In this document: piece by piece, positions 32,596-41,020 of the stretch
How positions within the stretch are numbered: the stretch's first letter is position 1
Layout: each line of letters begins with the position of its first letter
Source of the DNA: an uncultured Pseudomonadota bacterium
GTDB taxonomy: Bacteria; Pseudomonadota; Alphaproteobacteria; Rs-D84
Assembly (NCBI GenBank): GCA_947307295.1
Contig: CAMZIQ010000007.1
Coordinates: 1-52,551 of the forward strand
Direction of reading: 5' to 3'
Length of the DNA stretch: 52,551 nt
Program-made: the position numbers and the translations under genes
The notes under the pieces: generated by a model
Seen by the model: only the letters and a program-made list of their open reading frames with translations
What the model was told of the DNA's origin: nothing
Database searches by the model: none

Positions 32596-33270
32596 ATGAC
32601 AAATATTCAATCTGATTTATTTTCTATGCAGGATAAAAAGTACGGTGAATTTAGCGCCAAATTAATGCCGAATATACAATCTGAAAATGTTATTGGTGTT
32701 CGCACCCCGATGCTGCGCAAATACGCGTGTGATTTACCAAAAGATATAGCTGATGAATTTATAAATATTTTACCACATCAATATTTCGAAGAAAATCAAT
32801 TACACGCGTTCATTATATCAAACATCAAAGATTTTGATGAATGTATTGCGAATGTTGATAAATTTTTGCCTTTTGTTAACAATTGGGCAACTTGCGATCA
32901 ATTATTACCAAAAGTTTTTGCCAAAAACACAGATAAATTATTGCCATACATAAAACGTTGGTTGCAATCAAAGCATACTTTTACTGTGCGATTTGCGATT
33001 GGACAATTGATGAAGTTTTATTTGGGTGATAAATTTGATAGAAAATATGCTGAGATGGTAGCGAAAGTAAAATCCAAAGAATATTATATCAACATGATGC
33101 GTGCGTGGTATTTTGCTACAGCTTTGTCAAAAAATTACGAAGATATATTACCATATATTCAAAACAAAAAACTAGACGATTGGACTCATAATAAGTCAAT
33201 TCAAAAAGCAATTGAATCTTTCCGCATAACAAACGATAAAAAAACAACCCTTAGAACTTTGAAAATATAA
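32596..33270 (+). CDS. DNA alkylation repair protein, AlkD-like
   Basis: 224 aa, all-helical HEAT-like repeat protein of the DNA alkylation repair family. Family features: the GVRTPMLRKYA block near residue 35, then NNWATCDQLLPKVF, which corresponds to the NW..(C/V)D segment holding the Asp used by AlkD glycosylases, and VRFAIGQLMKFYL. Likely removes bulky or cationic alkyl lesions; substrate inferred. It is monocistronic and converges with the Gre-like gene. Confidence 0.85.
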   Translation: MTNIQSDLFSMQDKKYGEFSAKLMPNIQSENVIGVRTPMLRKYACDLPKDIADEFINILPHQYFEENQLHAFIISNIKDFDECIANVDKFLPFVNNWATCDQLLPKVFAKNTDKLLPYIKRWLQSKHTFTVRFAIGQLMKFYLGDKFDRKYAEMVAKVKSKEYYINMMRAWYFATALSKNYEDILPYIQNKKLDDWTHNKSIQKAIESFRITNDKKTTLRTLKI

Positions 33271-33278
33271 AAACAGTT

Positions 33279-33770
33279 TTAATTAATTTTATCTATGGAT
33301 AATATTGTTATCAATATATTGCCAGATGGCAGACGCACATTTGCTTCATCGCCGACAGATAACCCAATCAAAGATTTTACCAATGGCGTATTATAAGCAT
33401 ACATATTTTTCGAAATATCTTCTGCCCCCAATGGGACTATGCAAAATTGACGCTTAGTTTCTGTTCCTGTATCTAAGTTTTCTTCGTTAACACAGACGGA
33501 ACAATTTAACCCGACCTTGTCAGTATTGTTTTTAATATTCGCAGGAACAACGCACATATTGTTGATTTCTGATGTCAAATCTGCCAGTAATTTTTGAGTC
33601 TGCTTTTCTTCACGCGTCAATTGTTCATAGGCAAAATTATCATGCCAAGTATTTGTGTCTTCGTTATATGCAGCTGTTTTTTCTTCGCGTATTTTTGCCA
33701 GCGTTGCGTTCAGGTCACGAATTCGCTCGCCAGCCTTTGAAAAATATTCTTTTGTGACAAACAGTTTCAT
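33279..33770 (-). CDS. GreA/GreB-family transcription factor
   Basis: 163 aa. An N-terminal coiled coil (about 1-70, NATLAKIREEKTAAYNEDTN ... QLTREEKQTQKLLADL) is followed by an FKBP-like C-terminal domain (RQFCIVPLGAEDISKNMYAYNTPLVKSLIGLSVGDEANVRLPSG), the Gre arrangement. The tip acidic pair is not clear: DTNTWHDN lies where the coil turns. It may bind the polymerase secondary channel as a Gre paralog rather than be the housekeeping GreA. Converges with alkD. Confidence 0.78.
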   Translation of the reverse strand: MKLFVTKEYFSKAGERIRDLNATLAKIREEKTAAYNEDTNTWHDNFAYEQLTREEKQTQKLLADLTSEINNMCVVPANIKNNTDKVGLNCSVCVNEENLDTGTETKRQFCIVPLGAEDISKNMYAYNTPLVKSLIGLSVGDEANVRLPSGNILITILSIDKIN

Positions 33771-33801
33771 ATTTTACCTGTATGCCAGCATTGTGGCATA
33801 T

Positions 33802-34359
33802 CTATTTTATTTTTGCAATCTTTTTCGTATTTACCCATATACGATGCTGATGATATGTATCACCCTGACTGTCAGAAATTTGTTCACCACCATACATTTT
33901 CATTAGCCCTGTTATTGCCCGATACGACGCCATATTATTAACATCACAAGTCATAAGAACTCTGTCTAAGCCCAATTTGTTTGCCTTTGCCAAACACATT
34001 TTTATACCGATAAAACTGGAATATTCACCACGGTGCTTTGGTGAAATATTTGCAGCAATATGCCCACCCCATTCTTCTAAAAGCGGAGTCAGAGCATGTC
34101 GAATACAAAAAGCACCAATCCATTCATCCCCATCCATTAACCAAAATGTAGTTCCCGGGACATAACCGGGTTTCATATTTTTCCCCTTTTCATAATCAGA
34201 CAACTTTTGCAGATATTCATCCACAGTATCTTCCTCTATGGCCTGAATTAAAGGGTTAATTTCGCCACGTGCAAAATGATTATCATCTTTTTTGTAATCA
34301 TCGATGACTTTCAAAAAAGATTTTATATATTTTTTTGATGGTTTAACAAGTTTCAACAT
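33802..34359 (-). CDS. GNAT acetyltransferase
   Basis: 185 aa. GYVPGTTFWLMDGDEWIGAF and GGHIAANISPKHRGEYSSFIGIKMCLAKANKLGLDRVLMTCDVNNMAS give the GNAT strands with a degenerate acetyl-CoA loop (HRGEYSS in place of R/QxxGxG/A). It is closely similar in layout to the GNAT at 42434 (shared GYVPGTTF and GGHI). The start at 34359 follows AGGTG; a GTG three codons upstream sits inside the ribosome site. It begins 10 bases after the upstream nucleotidyltransferase, so they are an operon. Substrate unknown. Confidence 0.82.
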   Translation of the reverse strand: MLKLVKPSKKYIKSFLKVIDDYKKDDNHFARGEINPLIQAIEEDTVDEYLQKLSDYEKGKNMKPGYVPGTTFWLMDGDEWIGAFCIRHALTPLLEEWGGHIAANISPKHRGEYSSFIGIKMCLAKANKLGLDRVLMTCDVNNMASYRAITGLMKMYGGEQISDSQGDTYHQHRIWVNTKKIAKIK

Positions 34360-34368
34360 TATGAACAC

Positions 34369-35133
34369 CTATTTCTTTTCTATCTTGTGGCGACCACGGA
34401 ATTGACCAATATCAAAACCACCACCAGATTTCATAACAAATTCATATAACTTATCAACAGCAGGTATTTTATCTTTCTGTTTCGCGTTAAAACAATCCAG
34501 TAACAATTTCGTAAATTTTTTATCTGGTAATTGTTCAGCATGATATCTTTTTGCAAACTCTTTGTTCGTTAAAATTTTTTCTATTTTTGAATGTGATACG
34601 TGGGGCAAACATTTGAAATCATAATATGCGTCAATCAACCCATCAACTAACGTCCAATAAACCAAATCAATATGATAACCGTCAGATTTCAAAGAGTGCA
34701 ATTCATCATGTTTATCCCATAAATGATATTTTCTAAAATCATTTGAATATTTGGAAAAAGGTTTTATTTTCTTTTTCAAATCACGAACGGATTGTTGATG
34801 CAATTTTTTCATTACACCATGTTTATCATGCAATATAACCCCATAAGCATACATATTTTGGTCAATAAATCTGTGTCTTTCAACACCAGATTGCATATAT
34901 TCTTGGACTTTATATACAGGATTTATAGTATATTCCATTAAAAATCCATCAACATAGCAATTGGATTTTTCTTGGAAACCCATATCATTTTTTCCAACTA
35001 TTGCTATATCAATATCAGAAAATTTGTTTTGGTTACCTGCTGCATAACTGCCACACAACAATGCACCTTCGAACCAAGGTTGGTTAATATATTTTTCAAG
35101 AAATTTATTTAATGCTTTTTCCCATTTTTGCAT
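34369..35133 (-). CDS. Nucleotidyltransferase-domain protein
   Basis: 254 aa. The polymerase-beta fold core is LLCGSYAAGNQNKFSDIDIAIVGKND (GS, then DID metal ligands, about residues 25-50). An alpha-helical C-terminal domain follows (about 120-250), as in aminoglycoside or kanamycin nucleotidyltransferase-like proteins. It could modify a small molecule or a protein; resistance activity is not shown. GGGGGGCATAA precedes the ATG. In operon with the GNAT at 33802, an arrangement suggestive of small-molecule modification. Confidence 0.8.
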   Translation of the reverse strand: MQKWEKALNKFLEKYINQPWFEGALLCGSYAAGNQNKFSDIDIAIVGKNDMGFQEKSNCYVDGFLMEYTINPVYKVQEYMQSGVERHRFIDQNMYAYGVILHDKHGVMKKLHQQSVRDLKKKIKPFSKYSNDFRKYHLWDKHDELHSLKSDGYHIDLVYWTLVDGLIDAYYDFKCLPHVSHSKIEKILTNKEFAKRYHAEQLPDKKFTKLLLDCFNAKQKDKIPAVDKLYEFVMKSGGGFDIGQFRGRHKIEKK

Positions 35134-35174
35134 TTATGCCCCCCTTGTGTCAGTCATTATTATATCATAAAAAT

Positions 35175-35319
35175 TTGACTTTTTATATACCAAATGTTAA
35201 ACTGGTTCTAACAAACAAAAGGATAAAAACCGATGCGCATGTAATATTGTAATTTTTATATAAAAAAACAGGACACGTAAAAGTGTCTATCGTGGTTGCA
35301 ATATTCAAAGGTTTTTATC
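35175..35319 (+). promoter_or_regulatory. ABC-F leader with three-codon upstream ORF
   Basis: Promoter TTGACT (35175-35180), 17 bases, TAAACT (35198-35203) with a TG two bases ahead. The leader then has AAAGGA (35217-35222) and ATG CGC ATG TAA (35233-35244), a Met-Arg-Met mini-ORF. A hairpin GACAC/GTGTC (about 35272-35287) follows, then the main ribosome site. The layout resembles ribosome-mediated attenuation of antibiotic-resistance ABC-F genes. Confidence 0.5.
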
Positions 35320-36708
35320 ATGGCAAATATTTCTTTATCAAACGTATCTTTTTCTTATGATTCATATGACACTATCTTTGATAGCGTGTCTGTATCGTTT
35401 AATGATTTTGACAAAGTAGCAATCGTTGGTGATAACGGTTCTGGCAAAACAACTTTGTTGAAATTGTTGGCTGGCGATATAGTTCCAGACAAAGGGACCG
35501 TCACCAAAAGTGCCAGCGTTTATATGTTAAATCAAATAAATGCTTTGGATTCTAAAAGTGGTGGTGAACGACAAAGTACAGAACTTAGACGCGCATTTGA
35601 TAGCGGTGCAGAAATTTTATTATTGGACGAACCTACAAACAATTTGGACCTGGACGCCAAAGCAAAATTTTTTAACGATTTAATGTATTATCCTTTTGGT
35701 GCCGTGATAGTTTCTCATGACAGAGAATTGCTGCAAAAAATGGACAAGATTATAGAAATTTCTGGCGGTCATATAAAAGTTTATGGCGGAAATTATGATT
35801 TTTATGTTGAACAAAAACGTGCAGAACAAGATGCTATTTATTCAAAATATGTTAATTCTAAAAAAGAAGTTGCTCGACTTAACAATACAATAAACATAGC
35901 ACAAAATACGCGTCAACATCACGAAGCAAAACAAGCCAAAGATGTCTCAACAGCCAAACGCAGCAAACTGGCGGCCAATTCATTAAAAGGTAAAAGCCAA
36001 GAAACAGAAGCAAAAAAACGAAATATTATTCAAAAGAAATTGAATCAACAATTTGATTTACAACAATCTTTATCTGCACAAATGATTGACGATAAAATCA
36101 AAATACCATTACCCAACAAACCTTTTTACAGCAAAGAATTGATTCAAATATCTGGATTAAAATTTATGTATGGTACACGAACGATTTTTGATAATTTTGA
36201 TTTTACTATGTATGGTGGCCAAAGAATTCGTATTACTGGTAAAAACGGTTCTGGAAAATCTACTTTGTTAAAACTGATTTGTGGTGATTTAAAAGCGCAA
36301 TCAGGCACAATAAAAACATTTGGAAAAATTGCGTATTTAAACCAAGATTTATCCGTTCTTAACAAAAATAAAAATATAGTTGAAAACATAATGGATATCG
36401 CAAATTGCCTTAAACACGATGCTCATGTTATAGCAGCTAATTTTGGCTTTCGGGGCGATACGTCTATTAAGCCAGTTAGAGTTTTATCTGGTGGTGAATT
36501 ATTAAAAGCCACATTGGCGGCAATACTCGGTGGCGACAATCAGCCTGATTTGCTAATTTTAGATGAACCTACAAACAACCTGGAAATTAAAAGTATCACG
36601 ATTTTAGAAGATGCGTTGAACCAATATCGTGGCGCAATATTATTAGTATCACATGATGAAATCTTTGCCAAAAACATCAAAATAGACACGACAATACATA
36701 TCGGATAA
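35320..36708 (+). CDS. ABC-F family ATPase
   Basis: 462 aa with two ABC domains and no membrane domain, so a ribosome-acting ABC-F protein. Domain 1: GDNGSGKTT, SGGERQSTELRRAF, LLLDEPTNNLDLDA. Linker of about 80 residues rich in Lys and Gln (about 165-250). Domain 2: GKNGSGKST, LSGGELLKATLAAI, LILDEPTNNLEI and SHDE. The size and short linker are nearer to resistance ABC-F proteins (Vga, Msr, Lsa) than to the four housekeeping types of over 500 aa. The start at 35320 has AAAGG upstream. The leader hints at drug-inducible expression. Confidence 0.85.
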   Translation: MANISLSNVSFSYDSYDTIFDSVSVSFNDFDKVAIVGDNGSGKTTLLKLLAGDIVPDKGTVTKSASVYMLNQINALDSKSGGERQSTELRRAFDSGAEILLLDEPTNNLDLDAKAKFFNDLMYYPFGAVIVSHDRELLQKMDKIIEISGGHIKVYGGNYDFYVEQKRAEQDAIYSKYVNSKKEVARLNNTINIAQNTRQHHEAKQAKDVSTAKRSKLAANSLKGKSQETEAKKRNIIQKKLNQQFDLQQSLSAQMIDDKIKIPLPNKPFYSKELIQISGLKFMYGTRTIFDNFDFTMYGGQRIRITGKNGSGKSTLLKLICGDLKAQSGTIKTFGKIAYLNQDLSVLNKNKNIVENIMDIANCLKHDAHVIAANFGFRGDTSIKPVRVLSGGELLKATLAAILGGDNQPDLLILDEPTNNLEIKSITILEDALNQYRGAILLVSHDEIFAKNIKIDTTIHIG

Positions 36709-36714
36709 AAAACA

Positions 36715-37284
36715 TTATTCAGCAAGATATTCTGATTTTAATTTACCGAACATGGATGTACTGTGGATGGAACCGTCGCGCCACAGATCTCTTTCTCGGT
36801 TTACCCCCTCAAGCACATAGCCATTTTTCTCGGCGTGCCTGCGAGATGCAATATTATCGGTGTCGCATGATATATCAATCTTACGCAAATTCAGGGTTTC
36901 AAAGCCCAATTTTTCGATAGCTGGGATCAATTTATCAACAATCCCGGCACCACGTGCAGATTTTTTCAACCAATATCCGATTTGGCCGGTTTGGTTCCGG
37001 GTGTCAATGCCGCTTAGACCGATTTCACCCAACAATTCACCGTCTTTGAATATACCGTACATAGCGTACTTCCATCTAGGTTCATCATTTTTTGCTTTGT
37101 TTTGATAATATGCCAGGACTTCATCCGCAGATTTCCACATACCACCATGAAACCAGTGCCGAAAGGTCTCAGTGTCCGCAACAAAGATATCATATATCAT
37201 TTGTGCATATTCCTTTGTCGCCGGGATCGGTCGCAATACAAAATTATCAACAATTATTTCTTTGGGTTTTGTAAACACAAGCAT
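36715..37284 (-). CDS. GNAT acetyltransferase, RimJ/RimL type
   Basis: 189 aa. VLRPIPATKEYAQMIYDI start, GELLGEIGLSGIDTRNQTGQIGYWLKKSARGAG and the NIASRRHAEKNGYVLEG end are typical of RimJ/RimL-like N-acetyltransferases. The acetyl-CoA loop is KSARGAG. AGGAATAATAT precedes the ATG. Base composition is richer in G+C than its neighbours, suggesting transfer. It lies 11 bases upstream of another GNAT on the same strand order (37296-37841 precedes it in transcription), so they may be co-transcribed. Confidence 0.85.
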   Translation of the reverse strand: MLVFTKPKEIIVDNFVLRPIPATKEYAQMIYDIFVADTETFRHWFHGGMWKSADEVLAYYQNKAKNDEPRWKYAMYGIFKDGELLGEIGLSGIDTRNQTGQIGYWLKKSARGAGIVDKLIPAIEKLGFETLNLRKIDISCDTDNIASRRHAEKNGYVLEGVNRERDLWRDGSIHSTSMFGKLKSEYLAE

Positions 37285-37295
37285 ATATTATTCCT

Positions 37296-37841
37296 CTATT
37301 TTTCCAATTTTTTTTCAAGCATATATTCATGATGCCATTCGCCATCTATGAACGCGATATCATGGAATATGCCAACTATCTCATAACCTTGCTTTAACAA
37401 ATTGCCCAGCGAGCGAACATTTCTATGTAAAACACCACTTTGTAATATATGAACATTATTTTCACGCGCCCATTTTTCAATAAGTTGTTTAAACTTTGTA
37501 CCAAGCCCATTAGATGTATATTTTTCCAATATAGTTGTTCCTGTGACAGCCACACGCCCAGTACGTGGATGATTAGGTCGCTTTTTGTTTATGCTGGCCA
37601 TACCGACAACGTTTTTACCATCCCATGCACCCAAAAACAAACTGTTTGAATCTTCATATAATTGTATTGATTTTTCTTTGTCTTTTTTTGGCTGACCAGC
37701 ATATTGCCAAGTCCATTTTGCACCATCGCCGCGTGAAAATTTGTCTAAATATTTCATCACGTCTTCATAATCATTAGCACGAATACGGCGAATTGTCACA
37801 ACTTTGCCGTTTTTTAATTTGAATTTAATGGCACGATTCAT
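37296..37841 (-). CDS. GNAT acetyltransferase
   Basis: 181 aa. RRIRANDYEDVMKYLDKFS start, VVGMASINKKRPNHPRTGRVAVTGTTILEKYTSNGLGTKFKQLIEKWARENN with the acetyl-CoA loop KYTSNGLG, then LHRNVRSLGNLLKQGYEIVGI. A complete GNAT fold; substrate unknown. The start has AGAGGTTATATC upstream. First gene of a probable two-gene unit with the 36715 GNAT. Confidence 0.83.
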   Translation of the reverse strand: MNRAIKFKLKNGKVVTIRRIRANDYEDVMKYLDKFSRGDGAKWTWQYAGQPKKDKEKSIQLYEDSNSLFLGAWDGKNVVGMASINKKRPNHPRTGRVAVTGTTILEKYTSNGLGTKFKQLIEKWARENNVHILQSGVLHRNVRSLGNLLKQGYEIVGIFHDIAFIDGEWHHEYMLEKKLEK

Positions 37842-37937
37842 GATATAACCTCTTATTATTTACCCAAATAATTATACCACAATTATCTGTGCTATTCAAC
37901 AACACGCAAGAACAGAACTTTTAAAATTCGTGTTATT

Positions 37938-38189
37938 TTATTCGCGGTTTTTATCGGCTGGTTCAGTTGTGATGAATTTAAAAAAGTCTTGGGGTGTTGC
38001 ACCAGTAGCAGAAATTATTTTTGCAATACTGCTGGTCGAAGGCCAACGTGGTTGCTCGTATTTAGAAAATCTTTTACTCTTGTTAAATGTAGTCGGATCC
38101 AAACCACTACGTTTTGCAAGCCCAGAACAAGTCAACCCATGTTCATTCGCAAAAAGTTCAATAGCATGCCAGATTTGATAATGATTCAT
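37938..38189 (-). CDS. HTH DNA-binding protein, left copy
   Basis: 83 aa, entirely a helix-turn-helix domain: IWHAIELFANEHGLTCSGLAKRSGLDPTTFNKSKRF, then PRWPSTSSIAKIISATGATPQDFF. This is the N-terminal DNA-binding domain typical of alphaproteobacterial S24/LexA-like repressors, without the peptidase domain. AAGGAGAGAATATC precedes the ATG. The identical protein is encoded in inverted orientation at 40215-40466. It ends TAA where the right copy ends TAG, because the repeat boundary falls in the stop codon. Confidence 0.85.
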   Translation of the reverse strand: MNHYQIWHAIELFANEHGLTCSGLAKRSGLDPTTFNKSKRFSKYEQPRWPSTSSIAKIISATGATPQDFFKFITTEPADKNRE

Positions 38190-38296
38190 GATATTCTCTC
38201 CTTAAACATTCATTTTGCCCCCAATTCATCCAGGTATATTATCGTATTAAGAGAATAAAGTCAACTAATTCAACCACAATAAGAAAACAAACCTAT
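37939..38296 (-). repeat. Inverted repeat, left arm (about 358 bp)
   Basis: Matches 40109-40465 in inverse orientation with about four differences, including one synonymous change in the HTH gene and a one-base indel near GGGGGC. It contains the whole HTH gene and its upstream region. The two arms bracket 1.8 kb with two genes. No transposase or target duplication seen. Confidence 0.9.
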
Positions 38297-38465
38297 GACA
38301 CAGCCTTAAAAAGCTGTTTATGTTTCGCAGAATATGGGATTTTTAATGTGATTATTTGCATTGAAATTGTAGTGCGATATTCCATCCTTGATTTTATCCG
38401 GTGGTTGTATTACTTTTATAAACGGTAATACATATTCTAAAACCATAATTTTTTAAAGGTATACA

Positions 38466-39470
38466 ATGCACTATCTATCAACTTTTGTATCCGGTTGCGA
38501 ACAAGAAGTCGTTAATTTCTTACGTCAAGATGTTCGCGATGTAAAAATTATAAAAATTATGGATGGTGCTGTTTTATATAATACAGACAAAGATATTACA
38601 ACAATTCAGAATATACGGTATTTCAATAACAGTTTTATTGTTTTGAAAACATTTCGTAATATATCTGGGGGTAATCGCATAATTATTAACAATATGATAT
38701 CTGAATTAGTTAATGATTTTTCAAACATTAAATTACCAAAATGTAATATAAAAATATTTAAACTTTTTACATCTGTAGAAAACAAATTAATTTCTCATGG
38801 TGGTAAACTTACATCACAATTAATTGATAAAATAAAAACATTGACCAAAAAACAATATGATAATTTACGTGCAGATACAGAATTCTGGTTGATTTATCGT
38901 AGTGAACAAATCGGATTTTTTATGTTAAGAATTACTGAAAATAAAAAGAAACTGATGCGTGGAGAATTACGACCAGAAATTGCGAATATATTATGTAGAT
39001 TATCAAATCCCAAAGAAGACGATGTTTTTTGTGATCCTTTTTGTGGCTCTGGTTCTATACCGCTAGAACGTTCTAAAATGTGTGGGTATCGTGGTATTTT
39101 CGCATTGGATAACGATGCAGATGTTATTTCTAGTTTGAAAGAAAAAACAAAAAAAATAAAAAATTCAAAATTCCAAAAATCCTTTTTTATAAAAAAACAA
39201 GATTTTTTTCATAATTCTTTTGATGATAACTTTTTGGATGTAGTTGTATCCGATCCACCATGGGGATATTTTCAAAAGATTGATAATAATTTTTATGATT
39301 TATTGTTTGCTGAACTCGCACGAATATTAAAACCCGGTGGACGTCTGGTGTTGTTGACAGCATTGAAAGATAAAATGCAAAATAATTTCCAAAATTTTAA
39401 ATTACATAAACATTACGATATTTTGTTATCTGGGCAAAAAGCGGGTATATTCGTTTTCAAAAAAATATAA
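38466..39470 (+). CDS. Putative RNA/DNA N-methyltransferase with THUMP-like N-terminus
   Basis: 334 aa. The C-terminal half (about 155-334) is a class I SAM methyltransferase: FCDPFCGSGSIPLERSK (motif I), IFALDNDADV (motif II), VVSDPPWGYF (motif IV, DPPW as in N6-adenine or N2-guanine enzymes) and LKPGGRLVLLT (motif VI). RPEIANILCRLS precedes it as in Trm11/RlmL/Trm14-type tRNA or rRNA methyltransferases. The N-terminal 150 residues resemble a divergent THUMP region. RNA guanine methylation is the best guess; a DNA adenine enzyme is possible. It lies between the inverted HTH repeats, 55 bases ahead of the DUF488 gene. Confidence 0.78.
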   Translation: MHYLSTFVSGCEQEVVNFLRQDVRDVKIIKIMDGAVLYNTDKDITTIQNIRYFNNSFIVLKTFRNISGGNRIIINNMISELVNDFSNIKLPKCNIKIFKLFTSVENKLISHGGKLTSQLIDKIKTLTKKQYDNLRADTEFWLIYRSEQIGFFMLRITENKKKLMRGELRPEIANILCRLSNPKEDDVFCDPFCGSGSIPLERSKMCGYRGIFALDNDADVISSLKEKTKKIKNSKFQKSFFIKKQDFFHNSFDDNFLDVVVSDPPWGYFQKIDNNFYDLLFAELARILKPGGRLVLLTALKDKMQNNFQNFKLHKHYDILLSGQKAGIFVFKKI

Positions 39471-39525
39471 GACTTGTTTACGACCACTTGTTTTCATATT
39501 AAGATTGTTTATGAATGAGGCTAAG

Positions 39526-39951
39526 ATGATAAGAATATTTACGATTGGTTTTAGTGGTAAAAAACCGGAATTTTTTCTAGAAGTAATGAATGCTGCACGC
39601 GTAAGTTGTATTTGGGATATTCGTCTTTGGCGGCGAAGCACTTATGTTCCGTATTATAATGGTAGTAATTTAGTGATGGTGCTTGGCAATCGTTATGAAT
39701 ATCATCCAGAATTTGCACCAAGCAATGAAATATTGGCTGATTATAAAAATAAAAAACTTGCTTGGGGCGAATTTGAACAAAAATATCTTGAACTGTTAAA
39801 CGCGCGTGCCCCGCTACAAAATTGCGATATTGATAAATTAAACAGAATATGTTTGCTTTGTACAGAAAAGACAGCAGATAAGTGTCACAGACGGCTGGCA
39901 GCGGAATATATTGCTAGCCAAATTCCAGATATTGAAATTACACATTTATGA
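39526..39951 (+). CDS. DUF488 family protein
   Basis: 141 aa. IFTIGFSGKKPEFFLEVMN, WDIRLWRRSTYVPYYNGSNL and ICLLCTEKTADKCHRRLAAEYI match DUF488, a small family of unknown function with conserved Arg and Cys-His residues. The C-terminal CTEKTADKCHR is the usual signature. The start at 39526 follows GAGG. Probably co-transcribed with the methyltransferase inside the inverted-repeat module. Confidence 0.83.
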   Translation: MIRIFTIGFSGKKPEFFLEVMNAARVSCIWDIRLWRRSTYVPYYNGSNLVMVLGNRYEYHPEFAPSNEILADYKNKKLAWGEFEQKYLELLNARAPLQNCDIDKLNRICLLCTEKTADKCHRRLAAEYIASQIPDIEITHL

Positions 39952-40108
39952 TATTAAAAATTTTTGTTATTTGATTTAATGCCTATAACTTATGTATGTT
40001 TGTTCGTATATGTTAAATATGCTTTTTTTGTGGGTCTTAGAAAGGTTTTGAATGGTTTATTATTACGCTTTCTGAAATATATTAAAAAATAGTATAGGTC
40101 ATATATTT

Positions 40109-40465
40109 ATAGGTTTGTTTTCTTATTGTGGTTGAATTAATTGACTTTATTCTCTTAATACGATAATATACCTGGATGAATTGGGGCAAAATGAATGTTT
40201 AAGGAGAGAATATCATGAATCATTATCAAATCTGGCATGCTATTGAACTTTTTGCGAATGAACATGGGTTGACTTGTTCTGGGCTTGCAAAACGTAGTGG
40301 TTTGGATCCGACTACATTTAACAAGAGTAAAAGATTTTCTAAATACGAGCAACCACGTTGGCCTTCGACCAGCAGTATTGCAAAAATAATTTCTGCTACT
40401 GGTGCAACACCCCAAGACTTTTTTAAATTTATCACAACTGAACCAGCCGATAAAAACCGCGAATA
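40109..40465 (+). repeat. Inverted repeat, right arm (about 357 bp)
   Basis: Partner of 37939-38296. High identity implies a recent event or ongoing gene conversion; the segment between could invert by homologous recombination. Confidence 0.9.
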
Positions 40466-40466
40466 G
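40215..40466 (+). CDS. HTH DNA-binding protein, right copy
   Basis: 83 aa, same sequence as the protein at 37938-38189 and transcribed outward in the opposite direction. Same AAGGAGAGAATATC ribosome site and upstream region. A dimeric repressor made from two outward-facing genes would control both ends of the module; this is inference. Confidence 0.85.
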   Translation: MNHYQIWHAIELFANEHGLTCSGLAKRSGLDPTTFNKSKRFSKYEQPRWPSTSSIAKIISATGATPQDFFKFITTEPADKNRE

Positions 40467-40740
40467 ATAAAAAACCGTTTCTGCAAATTGTTGACAGGTG
40501 ATTTTTATCCGACATGTATCGTAGTGTCTATTTTGATGTTTCTGGCAAAGATTTCATTGTGATATCAAAAAGCAATACATAGAATATGCTAAAAACGGCT
40601 ATTTATTGCCCCCTATTTTTGGTAAAATCACACTATGGTACACCGAAACTCCTGGCACACTGATTTGCACATTTTTCAATGACGCTTTATCTTTTATTTT
40701 TATAAACCACTTGAAAACAGTAAATTTTATTCTATAATTA
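40467..40740. other. Gene-free stretch; promoter at its end
   Basis: No ORF with a ribosome site is seen. TTGAAA (40711-40716), 16 bases, TATAAT (40733-40738) is a good promoter for the following leader. Confidence 0.5.
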
Positions 40741-40977
40741 AAGACGAAAGCCGATAATCCACTAACAATGGGGAGGCGGAAGAAGAACGGCGGCAGGCGA
40801 CTGCGCTTATTAGAACTTCCCGGGATTGCCCGTTATAGCAAAAGACTCTTTAATGGTATGGCGAATCCAGCGAGAGTTGAAAAGGCAGCATTGGTGACAA
40901 TGCCTGCGAAACAAGGTGGCACCACGTTGTGTCATGTATTCTGAAAAATGATATGCATGATATTTTACGTCCTTGTG
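40741..40977 (+). promoter_or_regulatory. T-box-like riboswitch leader of aspS2
   Basis: A highly structured, GC-richer leader. Hallmarks near the 3' end: GAGAG (40872-40876); a hairpin with GGTGA loop (GCAG-CATT/AATG-CTGC, about 40885-40907); then the T-box AAGGTGGCACCACG (40913-40926), followed by CGTCCTTG (40968-40975), which can pair with CAAGG plus ACG of the T-box. The 5' part can form a long stem I, with ATAA/TTAT, CAAT/ATTG and GGGAG/CTTCCC helices. A GAC triplet in AAAAGACTC near 40848 may be the specifier. CCTTGTG could also pair with CACAAAGG at the ribosome site, so control may be translational. Confidence 0.65.
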
Positions 40978-41020
40978 TTCTTATTATCAACAGTAATAAC
41001 AAAACACAAAGGAGGTTAAA

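Noticed and set aside
37938..40466. Insertion sequence or composite transposon
   Set aside because: No transposase and no target-site duplication at the outer ends; the arms are HTH genes, not IS termini.
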